From Hyphomonadaceae bacterium TMED5 (GTDB taxonomy: Bacteria > Pseudomonadota > Alphaproteobacteria > Caulobacterales > Hyphomonadaceae): DNA of 64,000 nt. The position numbers were made by a program, and so were the translations under genes. The DNA lies in assembly GCA_002173095.1 (NCBI GenBank), contig NHBK01000009.1, forward strand, positions 186,001 through 250,000, written 5' to 3'. Below are positions 35,432 through 44,130 of this stretch, in pieces (position 1 is the first letter of the stretch; each line of letters starts with the position of its first letter). The notes under the pieces are model-generated. The model was not told where the DNA came from, made no database searches, and saw only the letters and a program-made list of their open reading frames with translations.

Positions 35432-36337
35432 GTGTATAGAGCTGTGCCTGAACCCAGTCTGAATGTTTCGTTGCGGAAAACCCGCTTTGCGCCCAGCCCC
35501 ACAGGTTTGCTTCATATCGGGCATGCTCTGGCGGCGCGCGAAGTGTTTTCGTTTGCAGAATCAAGGGGGTGCGAGGCCCTTCTGCGTATAGAAGATATTG
35601 ATCAAACCCGGTGCCGGCCCGGCTATGAGGCTGCGATTTACGAGGATTTGCGGTGGCTTGGTTTTGATTGGCCAGACCCGGTTCGTCGACAGTCAGATCA
35701 CTATACGGAATATACTTCGGCGCTGGCTTTTCTGCAGAAACAGGGGCTGGTCTATCGCAGTTTTCTCACCCGCAGAGAGCTGAATGCGGATATGGAGGGC
35801 CGCAACGTGGTGATCTCGCCAGCCGGAGAACGACCATATCCGGGGCCGCTACAACCGCTCAGCCATGATGAAGAAGAAGCGCGTATCGCAGCGGGAGAGG
35901 CGTTCAGCTGGCGCCTTTCGCTTTCTGCTTCGAGAGATTATCTCGGCCACCGCTTTGATGCGTTGGCTTTTGAAGAAACCGGTGAATGCGAGGATGTGTC
36001 TCCCGGTCTCATCAAGGCCCGCCCGGACTGGTTGGGAGATGTAATCCTGGCCCGTAAAGATACACCGACAAGCTATCATCTTTCGGTGACCCATGATGAC
36101 CAGTTGCAGGGCATTAGTCATGTCATCCGGGGGCGCGATCTCTATCACTCTACCCACATCCATGTCCTGCTTCAGGCCTTGATGGGATGGGAAACGCCTA
36201 TCTATCGTCACCACGGGCTTATTCTTGGAGCGGACAAACGGAAATTTTCCAAGTCCGACGCTTCGAAAACCATTCGCAGCCAGCGAGAAGCGGGTGTAAG
36301 GCCGGAGGAGATTTTTCGGGACTGGACACTGGCATGA
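35432..36337 (+). CDS. gluQ: Glutamyl-Q tRNA(Asp) synthetase with altered zinc site
   Basis: Attaches glutamate to queuosine in tRNA(Asp). It is a 301-aa truncated GluRS-like enzyme without the anticodon domain. It has APSPTGLLHIGH (about 20-31), RIEDIDQTR and KRKFSKSDAS, the KMSKS equivalent. In E. coli GluQ zinc is held by Cys98, Cys100, Tyr115 and Cys119; here the aligned residues are Ser110, Leu112, Tyr136 and Leu140, so the site is lost. The start is uncertain: GTG 35432 is used, but GTG 35444 is possible. Its stop overlaps the next gene (ATGA). Confidence 0.88.
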   Translation: MYRAVPEPSLNVSLRKTRFAPSPTGLLHIGHALAAREVFSFAESRGCEALLRIEDIDQTRCRPGYEAAIYEDLRWLGFDWPDPVRRQSDHYTEYTSALAFLQKQGLVYRSFLTRRELNADMEGRNVVISPAGERPYPGPLQPLSHDEEEARIAAGEAFSWRLSLSASRDYLGHRFDALAFEETGECEDVSPGLIKARPDWLGDVILARKDTPTSYHLSVTHDDQLQGISHVIRGRDLYHSTHIHVLLQALMGWETPIYRHHGLILGADKRKFSKSDASKTIRSQREAGVRPEEIFRDWTLA

Positions 36338-37233
36338 CAGAATTGATCGTAGCGGAGCCTGATCCGCGCAGCCGGATGATTGGCGTTTTCCTGCTTCTTG
36401 TGGGTGGGTTGCTTGTCGGGTTTGCTGCGATCGGTTTGCGCCTGTCCGTTGTGGACGGCCTTGGTCCTCAGACGACGGCGTTCTGGCGTTTTGGGCTGGC
36501 TCTGCCAATGATCCTTTCGGTTTTTCTTGTTCGTGGAAAACTGCCCTCAAAGCCTTCAATATTTGCGATCCTGACCGGGTTTGCATTTGGTATGGATATC
36601 TCGATCTGGCATTTGTCGCTCACCATGACATCCGTGGCCAATTCAACTTTCATTGTGAATATGGGCAGTTTGTTTGTCGGGTTTCTGGCATGGATCGTCC
36701 TTAAAGACCGGCCGAGTGTGTTCTGGGGTGGTGCGGTTATACTGGCCCTGATTGGCGTGTACTTCCTCTCCACCGGGAAAACGGGCACCAGCGGCAGCGG
36801 AAATATCAGAGGGGATCTGGTCGCATTGATCGCCTCTTGCTTCCTGTCTTCTTATTTTCTGTTCGGCAAAATTGCGCGCAACACAATGAGCGCGCTTGAT
36901 GTTCTGTTCTGGGCGACGCTCACCATGTGCATTGTCGCCGGTGTAATGTGCTTTGTCTTTGGTGAGCCGATTTTGCCGCCGGAACCGCAGCAGCTGTCCT
37001 GGCCATTGGCGATTGCCTTCTTTTCTCACTTTCTGGGACAAGGCTGCATTATCGCCGGACTTGGTCGGGCCCCCGCCGCGATTGCGGGCGTGATGGTGAT
37101 TGTTCAGCCTGTCGCCTCAGCGATTATTTCATGGCCGGTCTTTGGTGAGGAGCTCGCACTGTTACAGCTTTTTGGTGCGGGGCTTATTCTTTCCGCGCTA
37201 TTGGTTGCGCAGATACCCTCAAAGCGGCGATGA
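36334..37233 (+). CDS. DMT-superfamily (EamA) transporter
   Basis: A 299-aa inner-membrane protein with ten hydrophobic segments in two EamA repeats. The first starts near residue 15 (GVFLLLVGGLLVGFAAIGLRLS) and the second near 155 (GDLVALIASCFLSSYFLFGK). Family members usually export metabolites or amino acids; the substrate cannot be told. ATG 36334 overlaps the gluQ stop by four bases, so translation is probably coupled. A much longer frame upstream belongs to the gluQ region and is not real. Confidence 0.88.
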   Translation: MTELIVAEPDPRSRMIGVFLLLVGGLLVGFAAIGLRLSVVDGLGPQTTAFWRFGLALPMILSVFLVRGKLPSKPSIFAILTGFAFGMDISIWHLSLTMTSVANSTFIVNMGSLFVGFLAWIVLKDRPSVFWGGAVILALIGVYFLSTGKTGTSGSGNIRGDLVALIASCFLSSYFLFGKIARNTMSALDVLFWATLTMCIVAGVMCFVFGEPILPPEPQQLSWPLAIAFFSHFLGQGCIIAGLGRAPAAIAGVMVIVQPVASAIISWPVFGEELALLQLFGAGLILSALLVAQIPSKRR

Positions 37234-37312
37234 TTGGTTGAGCCTTCGTACAAAACTGTCACACAGACATGTCAGACACTCACAAACTTCGTTTCTAAAT
37301 CTGGGGAACTTC

Positions 37313-38866
37313 ATGAAATCTGCTCTCGCCTTTTCAGGACTGATAACCGGTCTGATGCTGGCTGGTTGCGCCACACAGATCGCTACTGCACCCATTCAGG
37401 CGCAGGCACTATCTTATAACCGCACAGTCGTGACACCGGTTCAGGTGGAAGATTCCTATTATGTGATGGGGCATGATCGTGTGGCAGCGCGCGCAGAGGC
37501 TCGAAACGCCGGTCAGGCACGCAACGTCATCATCTTCGTGGGTGACGGCATGGGCATCTCCACCATTACGGCGGCGCGTATTTATGCTGGGCAGTCTCAG
37601 GGGCTGGACGGTGAAAGCTATCAGCTCACCATGGAAACCTTCCCGAATGTGGCGCTCTCCAAAACCTATTCAGACAACTTCCAGACGGCGGACAGTGCGG
37701 CGACGGCTGTTGCCATGATGACGGGCGTAAAAACCGATTCTGGCACATTGGGCTTTGACCATAATGTACAGGTCGGAAATTGCGGTGCCTCGCTTGGGCA
37801 TGAAGTCGATTCTCTGTTCAGCATGGCAGAAGCGCAGGGCTTTGTGACCGGTGTCGTTTCTACCGCGCGCATCACGCACGCGACGCCGGCGTCTACATAT
37901 TCACATTCGCCGTCGCGTGACTGGGAAGTTGATGGCGACCTTGGCGCTCAGGCACAGCTCGGCTGCCGCGATATCGCCTCTCAACTGATTGATTTCCCTG
38001 CAGGTGATGGTCTTGAAGTCGCTATGGGCGGCGGACGCCGCAACTTTATGAGGGTCGATCAGGCAGACCCTGAATATGACGGCCGCACGGGCTCGCGGAC
38101 GGATGGTCGGGACCTTGTCGGTGAGTGGACTGCAAAGTCTGAAGCGCACACTTTTATCTATGATCAGGCCGGATTTGACGCGATCGACTTTGATTCAGAT
38201 GTTCGCGTGCTTGGCCTGTTCGAGCCATCGCACATGCAGTTTGAACAGGACCGTGCCAATGATGGTGCAGGTGAGCCATCTCTGTCTGAGCTGACAGCCG
38301 CAGCCATTACGCGCCTGAACCGCGGCGAGGAAGGCTTCGTTCTGATGGTTGAAGGTGGTCGTATCGACCATGCTCACCATGGCGGCAATGCGCACCGCGC
38401 GCTTGTGGATGCCGTGGCTTTCGATGAGGCTATTCGCACCGCTGTTGAAATGACCGATGCATCGGAAACCATGATCCTCGTCACGGCTGACCATAGCCAC
38501 ACAATGACAATTGCGGGCTATGCCGCACGCGGTAACCCAATTCTGGGTCTGGCGCGAAGCGAAGTCGGCGCATTGCTGCGCGCTTCTGACGGGCGTCCAT
38601 ACACGACGCTTGGCTATGCAAACGGCCCGGGCGCTGTGTGTGTGTCTGACGAGAACGCAGCCTGTGAGCGTGAAGACCTGACAGACATTGATGTAGAAGC
38701 GCCGAACTATCTGCAGCAATCAACCTATGCGATGGGGTCTGAAACGCATGGTGGTGAAGATGTTGCAATCTTCGCAACGGGCGCAGGCTCAGAACGTGTT
38801 GGCGGTGTTATGGAGCAGAATGAAATCTTCCATGCACTGGCTCAGTCGCTCGGCATTGTCGAATAG
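37313..38866 (+). CDS. Alkaline phosphatase (PhoA family), lipoprotein
   Basis: A 517-aa zinc/magnesium phosphomonoesterase outside the cytoplasm. The lipoprotein signal ends LMLAGC (Cys19). Metal and catalytic motifs are all present: IIFVGDGMG, TADSAATAVAMMTGVKT with the nucleophile Ser, VEGGRIDHAHHGGNA, TADHSHTMTIAGY and SETHGGEDVAIFATG. ATG 37313 follows GGGGA and gives the signal; the frame upstream is spurious. A lipid anchor would hold the enzyme at the envelope. No convincing Pho box was found upstream. Confidence 0.93.
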   Translation: MKSALAFSGLITGLMLAGCATQIATAPIQAQALSYNRTVVTPVQVEDSYYVMGHDRVAARAEARNAGQARNVIIFVGDGMGISTITAARIYAGQSQGLDGESYQLTMETFPNVALSKTYSDNFQTADSAATAVAMMTGVKTDSGTLGFDHNVQVGNCGASLGHEVDSLFSMAEAQGFVTGVVSTARITHATPASTYSHSPSRDWEVDGDLGAQAQLGCRDIASQLIDFPAGDGLEVAMGGGRRNFMRVDQADPEYDGRTGSRTDGRDLVGEWTAKSEAHTFIYDQAGFDAIDFDSDVRVLGLFEPSHMQFEQDRANDGAGEPSLSELTAAAITRLNRGEEGFVLMVEGGRIDHAHHGGNAHRALVDAVAFDEAIRTAVEMTDASETMILVTADHSHTMTIAGYAARGNPILGLARSEVGALLRASDGRPYTTLGYANGPGAVCVSDENAACEREDLTDIDVEAPNYLQQSTYAMGSETHGGEDVAIFATGAGSERVGGVMEQNEIFHALAQSLGIVE

Positions 38867-38890
38867 GCTGATACCCCACGCTCAAGAAAT

Positions 38891-38919
38891 AAAGCCCCGC
38901 AGTTTGCGGGGCTTTTTCT
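38891..38919 (+). terminator. Intrinsic terminator of the alkaline phosphatase gene
   Basis: A perfect 11-bp stem (AAAGCCCCGCA / TGCGGGGCTTT) is followed by a T-run. It abuts the stop codon of the convergent acyl-CoA synthetase gene and may also serve that strand. Confidence 0.92.
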
Positions 38920-40715
38920 TAGAAGCTGATCTCGCCAGAATTGATACGGGTCAGAATATCCTGGGTGACGGGCTCGAACGTGTCCTCATGTGGCAGTCGC
39001 ACATAAACCGGCTCTTCGATTTGTGTGATGTCATAGCCCTGCTTCACCAGATCCACCTTTTTGAACTTAAATGTGCCCGTGGTTTCGGCCTCTGGCTGGA
39101 TGCGGATAAAGATCGGGCGTGCAAATGAGGGCAGGCTCTGGTCGATATGGCTCGCTAGCGCAGACCAGTCAGGCAGTTCTCCATCCTTCAGATTGACGGC
39201 GGCCATACCGGCCCGGCCATCCGTTTCAGGCATGGCCACGCCATAGACATTTGGCAATTCAATGCCCTCAAAGCTCGCCAGAGCTTCAGCAACTTCATTG
39301 GTAGAGACGTTTTCGCCCTTCCAGCGGAAGGTGTCTCCGATACGGTCGACGAAATAGACATAGCCATGCTCGTCTTTCTTCATCAGATCGCCCGTGCGGA
39401 ACCACATATCTCCCGGTTCGAAAACATCCCGCAGGATTTTCTTTTCGGTTTGTTTCGGGTCGTCATAGCCGTCAAAGCGCTGACGAGGCGCATCAGCGAT
39501 TTCACCAATCGCTTCACCAACCTCATTGGGTTCAGTTTCGATGCAGAAGCCATCTTCACCGCGAATCGGCTTTTCTTCGGCGACATCAAACTTCACAAAA
39601 CGGGTTTTGATTTTGTCTTTCATATAGTCCGGCAGTCGGCCAACCGCGCCAATCTTGCCGTCATAATTGGCAAAGCTGACATTGCCTTCGGTTGAGCCGT
39701 AAAACTCCACCAGATGCGGAATGTTGAACCGGTCAACAAACTTCTGCCAGACCTCGGTTCTCAGGCCATTGCCGAAGCCCTTGCGAATAGAGTGATTGCG
39801 CTCAAGCGGGTGTGTTGGCGTCTTCAGAAGATAGCGGCAGAGTTCGCCAATATAGACAAAGCTGGTCGCTTTGTGATTGACGGCGTCTTCCCAGAAATGG
39901 GTGGCCGAAAATTTGCGCGCCAGAATGAGAGTCGCGCCTGTGAGCAGAGCCTGTCCGACGCCGCAAATGCCACCTGTTGCGTGATACAGCGGCAAAGTCA
40001 CGTAAATGCGGTCGCGCTCAGTGATCTTACAGGAATCGATAAACGCGCCCATCATGCCAAGCACGCGCACCTGGCTTAGCTTTGCTGCCTTTGGCAGGCC
40101 GGTCGTGCCGGAGGTATAAATATAAAGGCAGAGGTCTGATGCGCGCATATGCGCGCGAATGCTTGGGTCCGGGCGTTCAGTGGAAAGCTGCGGGAAAAGC
40201 GGATCAATCGCGCTTGCGCCATCCATATCAAATCCGAGCGTCCAGGCGGCAACCCCTTCGCCCAGCGCGTCTTTCGCGCTGAGATACAGGTCTTTCTGTT
40301 CTTCACCTAAAATGATGGCGCTGGCTTTAGAAATGCCGACACAATGTGCAAGTCCCTGGCCCTGAAGGCTGTTGTTGATGAGTGCTGAGACGACGCCAAC
40401 CTTGGACAGGCCATACCAGATCGCGATGTAATCGGGCTTGTTCTCCATGAACAGCGCCACGGCGTCACCCGGCTTGAAGCCCTGCTTCAGCGCCCAGTCT
40501 GCATACTGGTTCGCGCGCTCATCAAGCTCGCGATAGGTGAACAGTTTATCTTCGAAGCGGATAGCGACATTGGCTTTGTGCTTGTCGACATTTTCCTCGA
40601 TCACATCGGCAAGTCGGACAGGGTCATCAGGAGAAACCGCTGTGAGGCGTTTCAGTGCCTTGCGGATATTTGTGAGATAGGTCCATTCGCGCGTAATGGT
40701 GTCGAATATAGCCAT
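38919..40715 (-). CDS. Long-chain acyl-CoA synthetase, FATP (SLC27)-like
   Basis: Activates fatty acids to acyl-CoA with ATP. The 598-aa protein has the AMP-binding motif YIYTSGTTGLPKAAKLS, the EFYGSTEGN block, FRTGDLMKKDEHGYVYFVDR and the FATP-type signature DRIGDTFRWKGENVSTNEVA. It is closer to fatty-acid-transport-protein synthetases than to FadD and may accept very long chains or steroid-type acids. The ATG follows GGAGGGAG. It stands alone, so it may be a housekeeping uptake/activation enzyme. Confidence 0.9.
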   Translation of the reverse strand: MAIFDTITREWTYLTNIRKALKRLTAVSPDDPVRLADVIEENVDKHKANVAIRFEDKLFTYRELDERANQYADWALKQGFKPGDAVALFMENKPDYIAIWYGLSKVGVVSALINNSLQGQGLAHCVGISKASAIILGEEQKDLYLSAKDALGEGVAAWTLGFDMDGASAIDPLFPQLSTERPDPSIRAHMRASDLCLYIYTSGTTGLPKAAKLSQVRVLGMMGAFIDSCKITERDRIYVTLPLYHATGGICGVGQALLTGATLILARKFSATHFWEDAVNHKATSFVYIGELCRYLLKTPTHPLERNHSIRKGFGNGLRTEVWQKFVDRFNIPHLVEFYGSTEGNVSFANYDGKIGAVGRLPDYMKDKIKTRFVKFDVAEEKPIRGEDGFCIETEPNEVGEAIGEIADAPRQRFDGYDDPKQTEKKILRDVFEPGDMWFRTGDLMKKDEHGYVYFVDRIGDTFRWKGENVSTNEVAEALASFEGIELPNVYGVAMPETDGRAGMAAVNLKDGELPDWSALASHIDQSLPSFARPIFIRIQPEAETTGTFKFKKVDLVKQGYDITQIEEPVYVRLPHEDTFEPVTQDILTRINSGEISF

Positions 40716-40966
40716 GCGTCTCCCTCCAGATGGTATTGTTATATTTCTCGGGCCTCAGAATAGCATTTCCAGCCACCAAGTCGAATTTTCAAGGTATGGT
40801 GGTTTTCGCGAATTCAAAGCCTTTTGATGGCATACACATCAGAGATAACAGAACCGTGTCGGTTTTGGTTCCGAGAGTGGCGATTTCACTTGCACCTTCC
40901 ACGTGTGAGGTGTCGCGAAACCGGGAATCATTGGAAACCCTTACTCGCATTCAAAAAGGAAAAGGC

Positions 40967-41314
40967 ATGTCTCTCACGCTTTATGGTCTCAAAAACTGTG
41001 ACACCTGCAAAAAGGCGCTGAAAGCGCTGGAGGCTGCGGGCAAAGAGGTTCGCTTTGTCGATATCCGCGCTGAGGCTGATCTGAGTGAGAAAGTGCCATA
41101 TTGGCTGAGCGCGGTCGGTGCAAAGCCGCTGGTGAATAACCGTTCCACCACATGGCGTGGGCTTTCTGACGCTGAAAAAGCAAAGGCCGAAACCGATGAG
41201 GTTTCAGCCCTTCTGATTTCTAATGCGACGCTGATCAAACGCCCGGTTATAGAGGCAGGCGATAAAGTCTATGTCGGCTGGACCAAAGCGGTTGAAGCCG
41301 AACTTACCGCTTAA
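40967..41314 (+). CDS. ArsC/Spx-family protein (YffB-like)
   Basis: A 115-aa thioredoxin-fold protein of the arsenate reductase-like family. LYGLKNCDTCKKAL gives the active-site cysteine plus a second Cys three residues later, and LIKRPVI is the conserved Arg-Pro segment. The sequence is nearest YffB-type proteins, which have not been shown to reduce arsenate; a glutathione-linked thiol role is proposed for them. ATG 40967 follows AAGGAAAAGG; upstream frame extension is unlikely. Its stop shares TTAA with the kdsA stop. Confidence 0.88.
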   Translation: MSLTLYGLKNCDTCKKALKALEAAGKEVRFVDIRAEADLSEKVPYWLSAVGAKPLVNNRSTTWRGLSDAEKAKAETDEVSALLISNATLIKRPVIEAGDKVYVGWTKAVEAELTA

Positions 41315-42162
41315 CTCCGAACCAGCTCGTGAATGGCTTTGAGTTGAGAGAGTAGGCCTTCTGCCGCATCAAGCGGCAGGCAGGACGGTCCATCGCAAAG
41401 CGCTTTGTCCGGATCTGTATGGAACTCAAGGAACACACCATCAGCGCCCGCCGCGACAGCTGATTTTGCGATGATTGGCACGCCTTCACGGCGGCCACCA
41501 GTTGAGCCGCCTGCTGTGCGCGGGTCAGCGCCCGGCAGCTGTACCGCATGGGTGGCGTCAATCGTCACAGGCACGCCCAGCGCTTTCATGGCCGGAATAC
41601 CCAGCATGTCTACGACAAGGTTGTTATAGCCAAAGCTTGCGCCGCGCTCACACAATAGGGTCGGGTTGTTCGTGGTGACTTCGCCAACTTTGGTGATGAT
41701 GTTCTTACAGTCCCAAGGGGCGAGGAATTGTGCTTTTTTGACGTGGAGCCAGCCGCCTTTGGCTTCAATCGCTTTCGCGCCAGCCACGACAAGGTCTGTC
41801 TGACGGCAGAGGAAGGCGGGCACTTGCAGCACTTCGGCAACTTCACAGACAGGCTCTGCCTGATCAATCTCGTGATAATCCGTCACGACAGGGGTGCCGA
41901 GTTCTGCTTTCACCTTTGAAAGGATGTTGAGGCCGTCATCGAGGCCCGGTCCGCGATAGGAGGTGATGGAAGAGCGGTTCGCTTTATCCCAGCTTGCTTT
42001 GAAGATGTAAGGCAGGCCTAGTTTCTCGCAGACCGCTTTCAGGTGCGCGCCAACGGTCATCGCCAGTTCTTCATTTTCCAGAACATTCAGGCCAGCCATA
42101 ACGACAAGCGGATGACCTTCGCCAATTGTGATGCCGTATTTGTCGAGTGAAAGCGTGCTCAT
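41311..42162 (-). CDS. kdsA: 3-deoxy-8-phosphooctulonate synthase
   Basis: Condenses phosphoenolpyruvate and arabinose-5-phosphate to KDO-8-phosphate for lipopolysaccharide. The 283-aa length is typical. Motifs include AGLNVLENEELAM, FKASWDKANRSS, GPGLDDGL, PVTIDATHAVQLPG and EFHTDPDKALCDGP. An Asn in AGLNVLE replaces the Cys of metal-dependent forms, so this should be the non-metal class, as in E. coli. ATG 42162 is chosen. It confirms that the cell makes KDO-containing LPS. Confidence 0.95.
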   Translation of the reverse strand: MSTLSLDKYGITIGEGHPLVVMAGLNVLENEELAMTVGAHLKAVCEKLGLPYIFKASWDKANRSSITSYRGPGLDDGLNILSKVKAELGTPVVTDYHEIDQAEPVCEVAEVLQVPAFLCRQTDLVVAGAKAIEAKGGWLHVKKAQFLAPWDCKNIITKVGEVTTNNPTLLCERGASFGYNNLVVDMLGIPAMKALGVPVTIDATHAVQLPGADPRTAGGSTGGRREGVPIIAKSAVAAGADGVFLEFHTDPDKALCDGPSCLPLDAAEGLLSQLKAIHELVRS

Positions 42163-42238
42163 GAGCCTGACCTGCTGTGTTCTTGGATTTATGTGCGCCC
42201 ACATGCCTGAAAACGCGGGCTAGGTGAAGGGGGCAGCT

Positions 42239-43690
42239 TCAGTAAGACCAGAAACGTGGCGTCAGTACGACGAAGATCGTGAGGAGCTCAAGGCGTCCGA
42301 GGATCATGCAGGCCGAACAAATCCATTTCGCAAACGGTTCTAAAGGCTGGAAGGTACCTGATGGGCCAAAAATGGAGCCAAGGCCCGGGCCAACGTTGGA
42401 GATCGAGGTTGCTGCGGCTGAGACCGAGGACAGCGTGTCGAGCCCGGTTAGGGACAGAAGGACAGCTGCCACTGAGAAGATGAAGAGATAGAGGAAGATG
42501 AAAATCATCACCGAAATCAGCACTTCATCGCGCACGGGCTGGCCGCCATATCGGACAATCAAAACCCGGTTCGGGCTCAGCATCTGGCGGGTATAGGTCC
42601 AGATGGTGCGGCATAGAATGTCGATGCGGAAAATGTTAATGCCGCAGGCTGCAGAGCCTGCGCACCCGCCAAGGAACATCAGTGTGAAAAAGATCAGTTC
42701 TGGCAGGCTGCCCCATTGTCCAAAATCGGTGGAGGCATAGCCCGTACCGGTAATGACGGAGATCACGCTGAAGATCGTGTCCCGCAATAAATGCTCATCA
42801 TAGCGGATGAAGGCGGTTTGCGGGTGAAAGCGGACGCAGATGTAGAGAATGATGACTGCGGCGGCACATACCGCAAAAAAGAAGCGCGGCTGAGGGTCTT
42901 TCCAGAGCGATAGATACCGCCCATGCATCATCAGAACCATAGAGCCGAATGGCAGGCCTGCGATAAACATGAAAACGATACAGACTTCGATAATGCGGCT
43001 GTCAGCGAATTTGCCCATAGACTGGTCGGACGTGGAATAACCGCCTGCCGCCATGGTCGTCATGGCGTGGTTCACGGCATCGAACAAATTCATGCCTGCG
43101 ATCATATAGCAAATGCCGCAGAGCACGGTCAGGCCGACATAGAGCCATACAATTTGCTTTGCGATTTCGGCCACACGCGGCAGAAAGCGGCCCGAAACGT
43201 CAGAGCTTTCCGCCTTGAAGAGCTGCATACCGCCAACGCGCAGAACGGGCATAATCGCGATCGCGGTCACGATGATACCAACTCCGCCAATCCATTGCAG
43301 AATGGATCGCCAGAGGAGTAGGCCGCGCTGTTCCTCATCAAGGCCGGTCATGATGGTCGCGCCAGTTGTGGTCAGGCCCGACACAGCCTCAAACACACCG
43401 TCTGTGAAGGTGAAACCCAGTGCCAGAAAGGGCAGGGCAGCAGCAACAGGCAAAATCGCCCAGACGAGCGCCGTCATGAGGAAGGCCTCTCGGGCACCCG
43501 TGCGCGGTGAGTATTTGCCACTGGCAATGTTCAGAATGCCGCCTAGGCCGATCAGCAGGAATCCGGTCAGCCCGAAAACGCCCCAGGTCTCAATGCCGGT
43601 GAAGACGTCGACCACGGCACAGGGCAGCATGGCTGCCCCTGTCAGCATCAGGAGTGTTCCCAGAGCGGAGAGGATAGGCTGAAGCTGCAT
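42239..43690 (-). CDS. trkH: Potassium uptake protein TrkH
   Basis: The ion-conducting subunit of a Trk/Ktr K+ transporter, 483 aa with about ten membrane spans in four M1-P-M2-like repeats. Selectivity glycines are visible in SGLTTTGATIM, MTTMAAGGYSTSD, SVITGTGYASTDFG and SISNVGPGLGS. The C terminus GRLELLTIFVVLTPRFW is the family signature. It lies 15 bases after apaG as the last gene of a metZ-apaG-trkH unit. No trkA is in the window. Confidence 0.94.
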   Translation of the reverse strand: MQLQPILSALGTLLMLTGAAMLPCAVVDVFTGIETWGVFGLTGFLLIGLGGILNIASGKYSPRTGAREAFLMTALVWAILPVAAALPFLALGFTFTDGVFEAVSGLTTTGATIMTGLDEEQRGLLLWRSILQWIGGVGIIVTAIAIMPVLRVGGMQLFKAESSDVSGRFLPRVAEIAKQIVWLYVGLTVLCGICYMIAGMNLFDAVNHAMTTMAAGGYSTSDQSMGKFADSRIIEVCIVFMFIAGLPFGSMVLMMHGRYLSLWKDPQPRFFFAVCAAAVIILYICVRFHPQTAFIRYDEHLLRDTIFSVISVITGTGYASTDFGQWGSLPELIFFTLMFLGGCAGSAACGINIFRIDILCRTIWTYTRQMLSPNRVLIVRYGGQPVRDEVLISVMIFIFLYLFIFSVAAVLLSLTGLDTLSSVSAAATSISNVGPGLGSIFGPSGTFQPLEPFAKWICSACMILGRLELLTIFVVLTPRFWSY

Positions 43691-43705
43691 CTGGGAGGTC
43701 CGCCG

Positions 43706-44125
43706 TTAATTGCGGCGTGCAGTCTCGTGTGGGCTGTCGAGCGAGAAGGCCGGAATCGTGACGTCGAATTCCTCGCCATCATCACGGCGCATCGCATAGC
43801 GCCCAAGCATCATGCCAGATGGCTCGCTCAGCGGGCAGCCGCTGACATAGACGAAGCTCTCGCCCGGCGCGAGCACGGGTTGTTCGCCGACCACGCCTTC
43901 ACCTTCGACGGTTGTCCGGCGACCGCGTGCATCGGTGATTTCCCAATGGCGCTTCAATAGCTGGATCGTCTGGTCCACATTGTTTTCAATCTGGACGGTG
44001 TAGCGCCAGATGAACTGGTGGTCTTCCGGCAGGGATTCATCATCCATGTATTCCGGAAGTACGCGAACCATTACGCCCCAGGTTTCCGCCTCATAGGGGA
44101 AAACATCATTTTCTTCGATCATCAT
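43706..44125 (-). CDS. apaG: ApaG (Co2+/Mg2+ efflux-associated) protein
   Basis: A 139-aa protein with the fibronectin-III-like ApaG fold: WRYTVQIENN, LLKRHWEITDARGR, GEGVVGEQPVLAPGESFVYVSGCPL and GMMLGRYAM. Members are linked to divalent cation resistance in enterobacteria, but the biochemical role is unsettled. It begins five bases after metZ ends and precedes trkH. The metZ-apaG neighbourhood is common in alphaproteobacteria. Confidence 0.94.
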   Translation of the reverse strand: MMIEENDVFPYEAETWGVMVRVLPEYMDDESLPEDHQFIWRYTVQIENNVDQTIQLLKRHWEITDARGRRTTVEGEGVVGEQPVLAPGESFVYVSGCPLSEPSGMMLGRYAMRRDDGEEFDVTIPAFSLDSPHETARRN

Positions 44126-44130
44126 GTATG

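Noticed and set aside
37251-37280. Possible Pho box (two TGTCA elements) before the alkaline phosphatase gene
   Set aside because: The two elements are 13 bases apart rather than the 11 expected for a CTGTCAT repeat, and flanking bases do not match.
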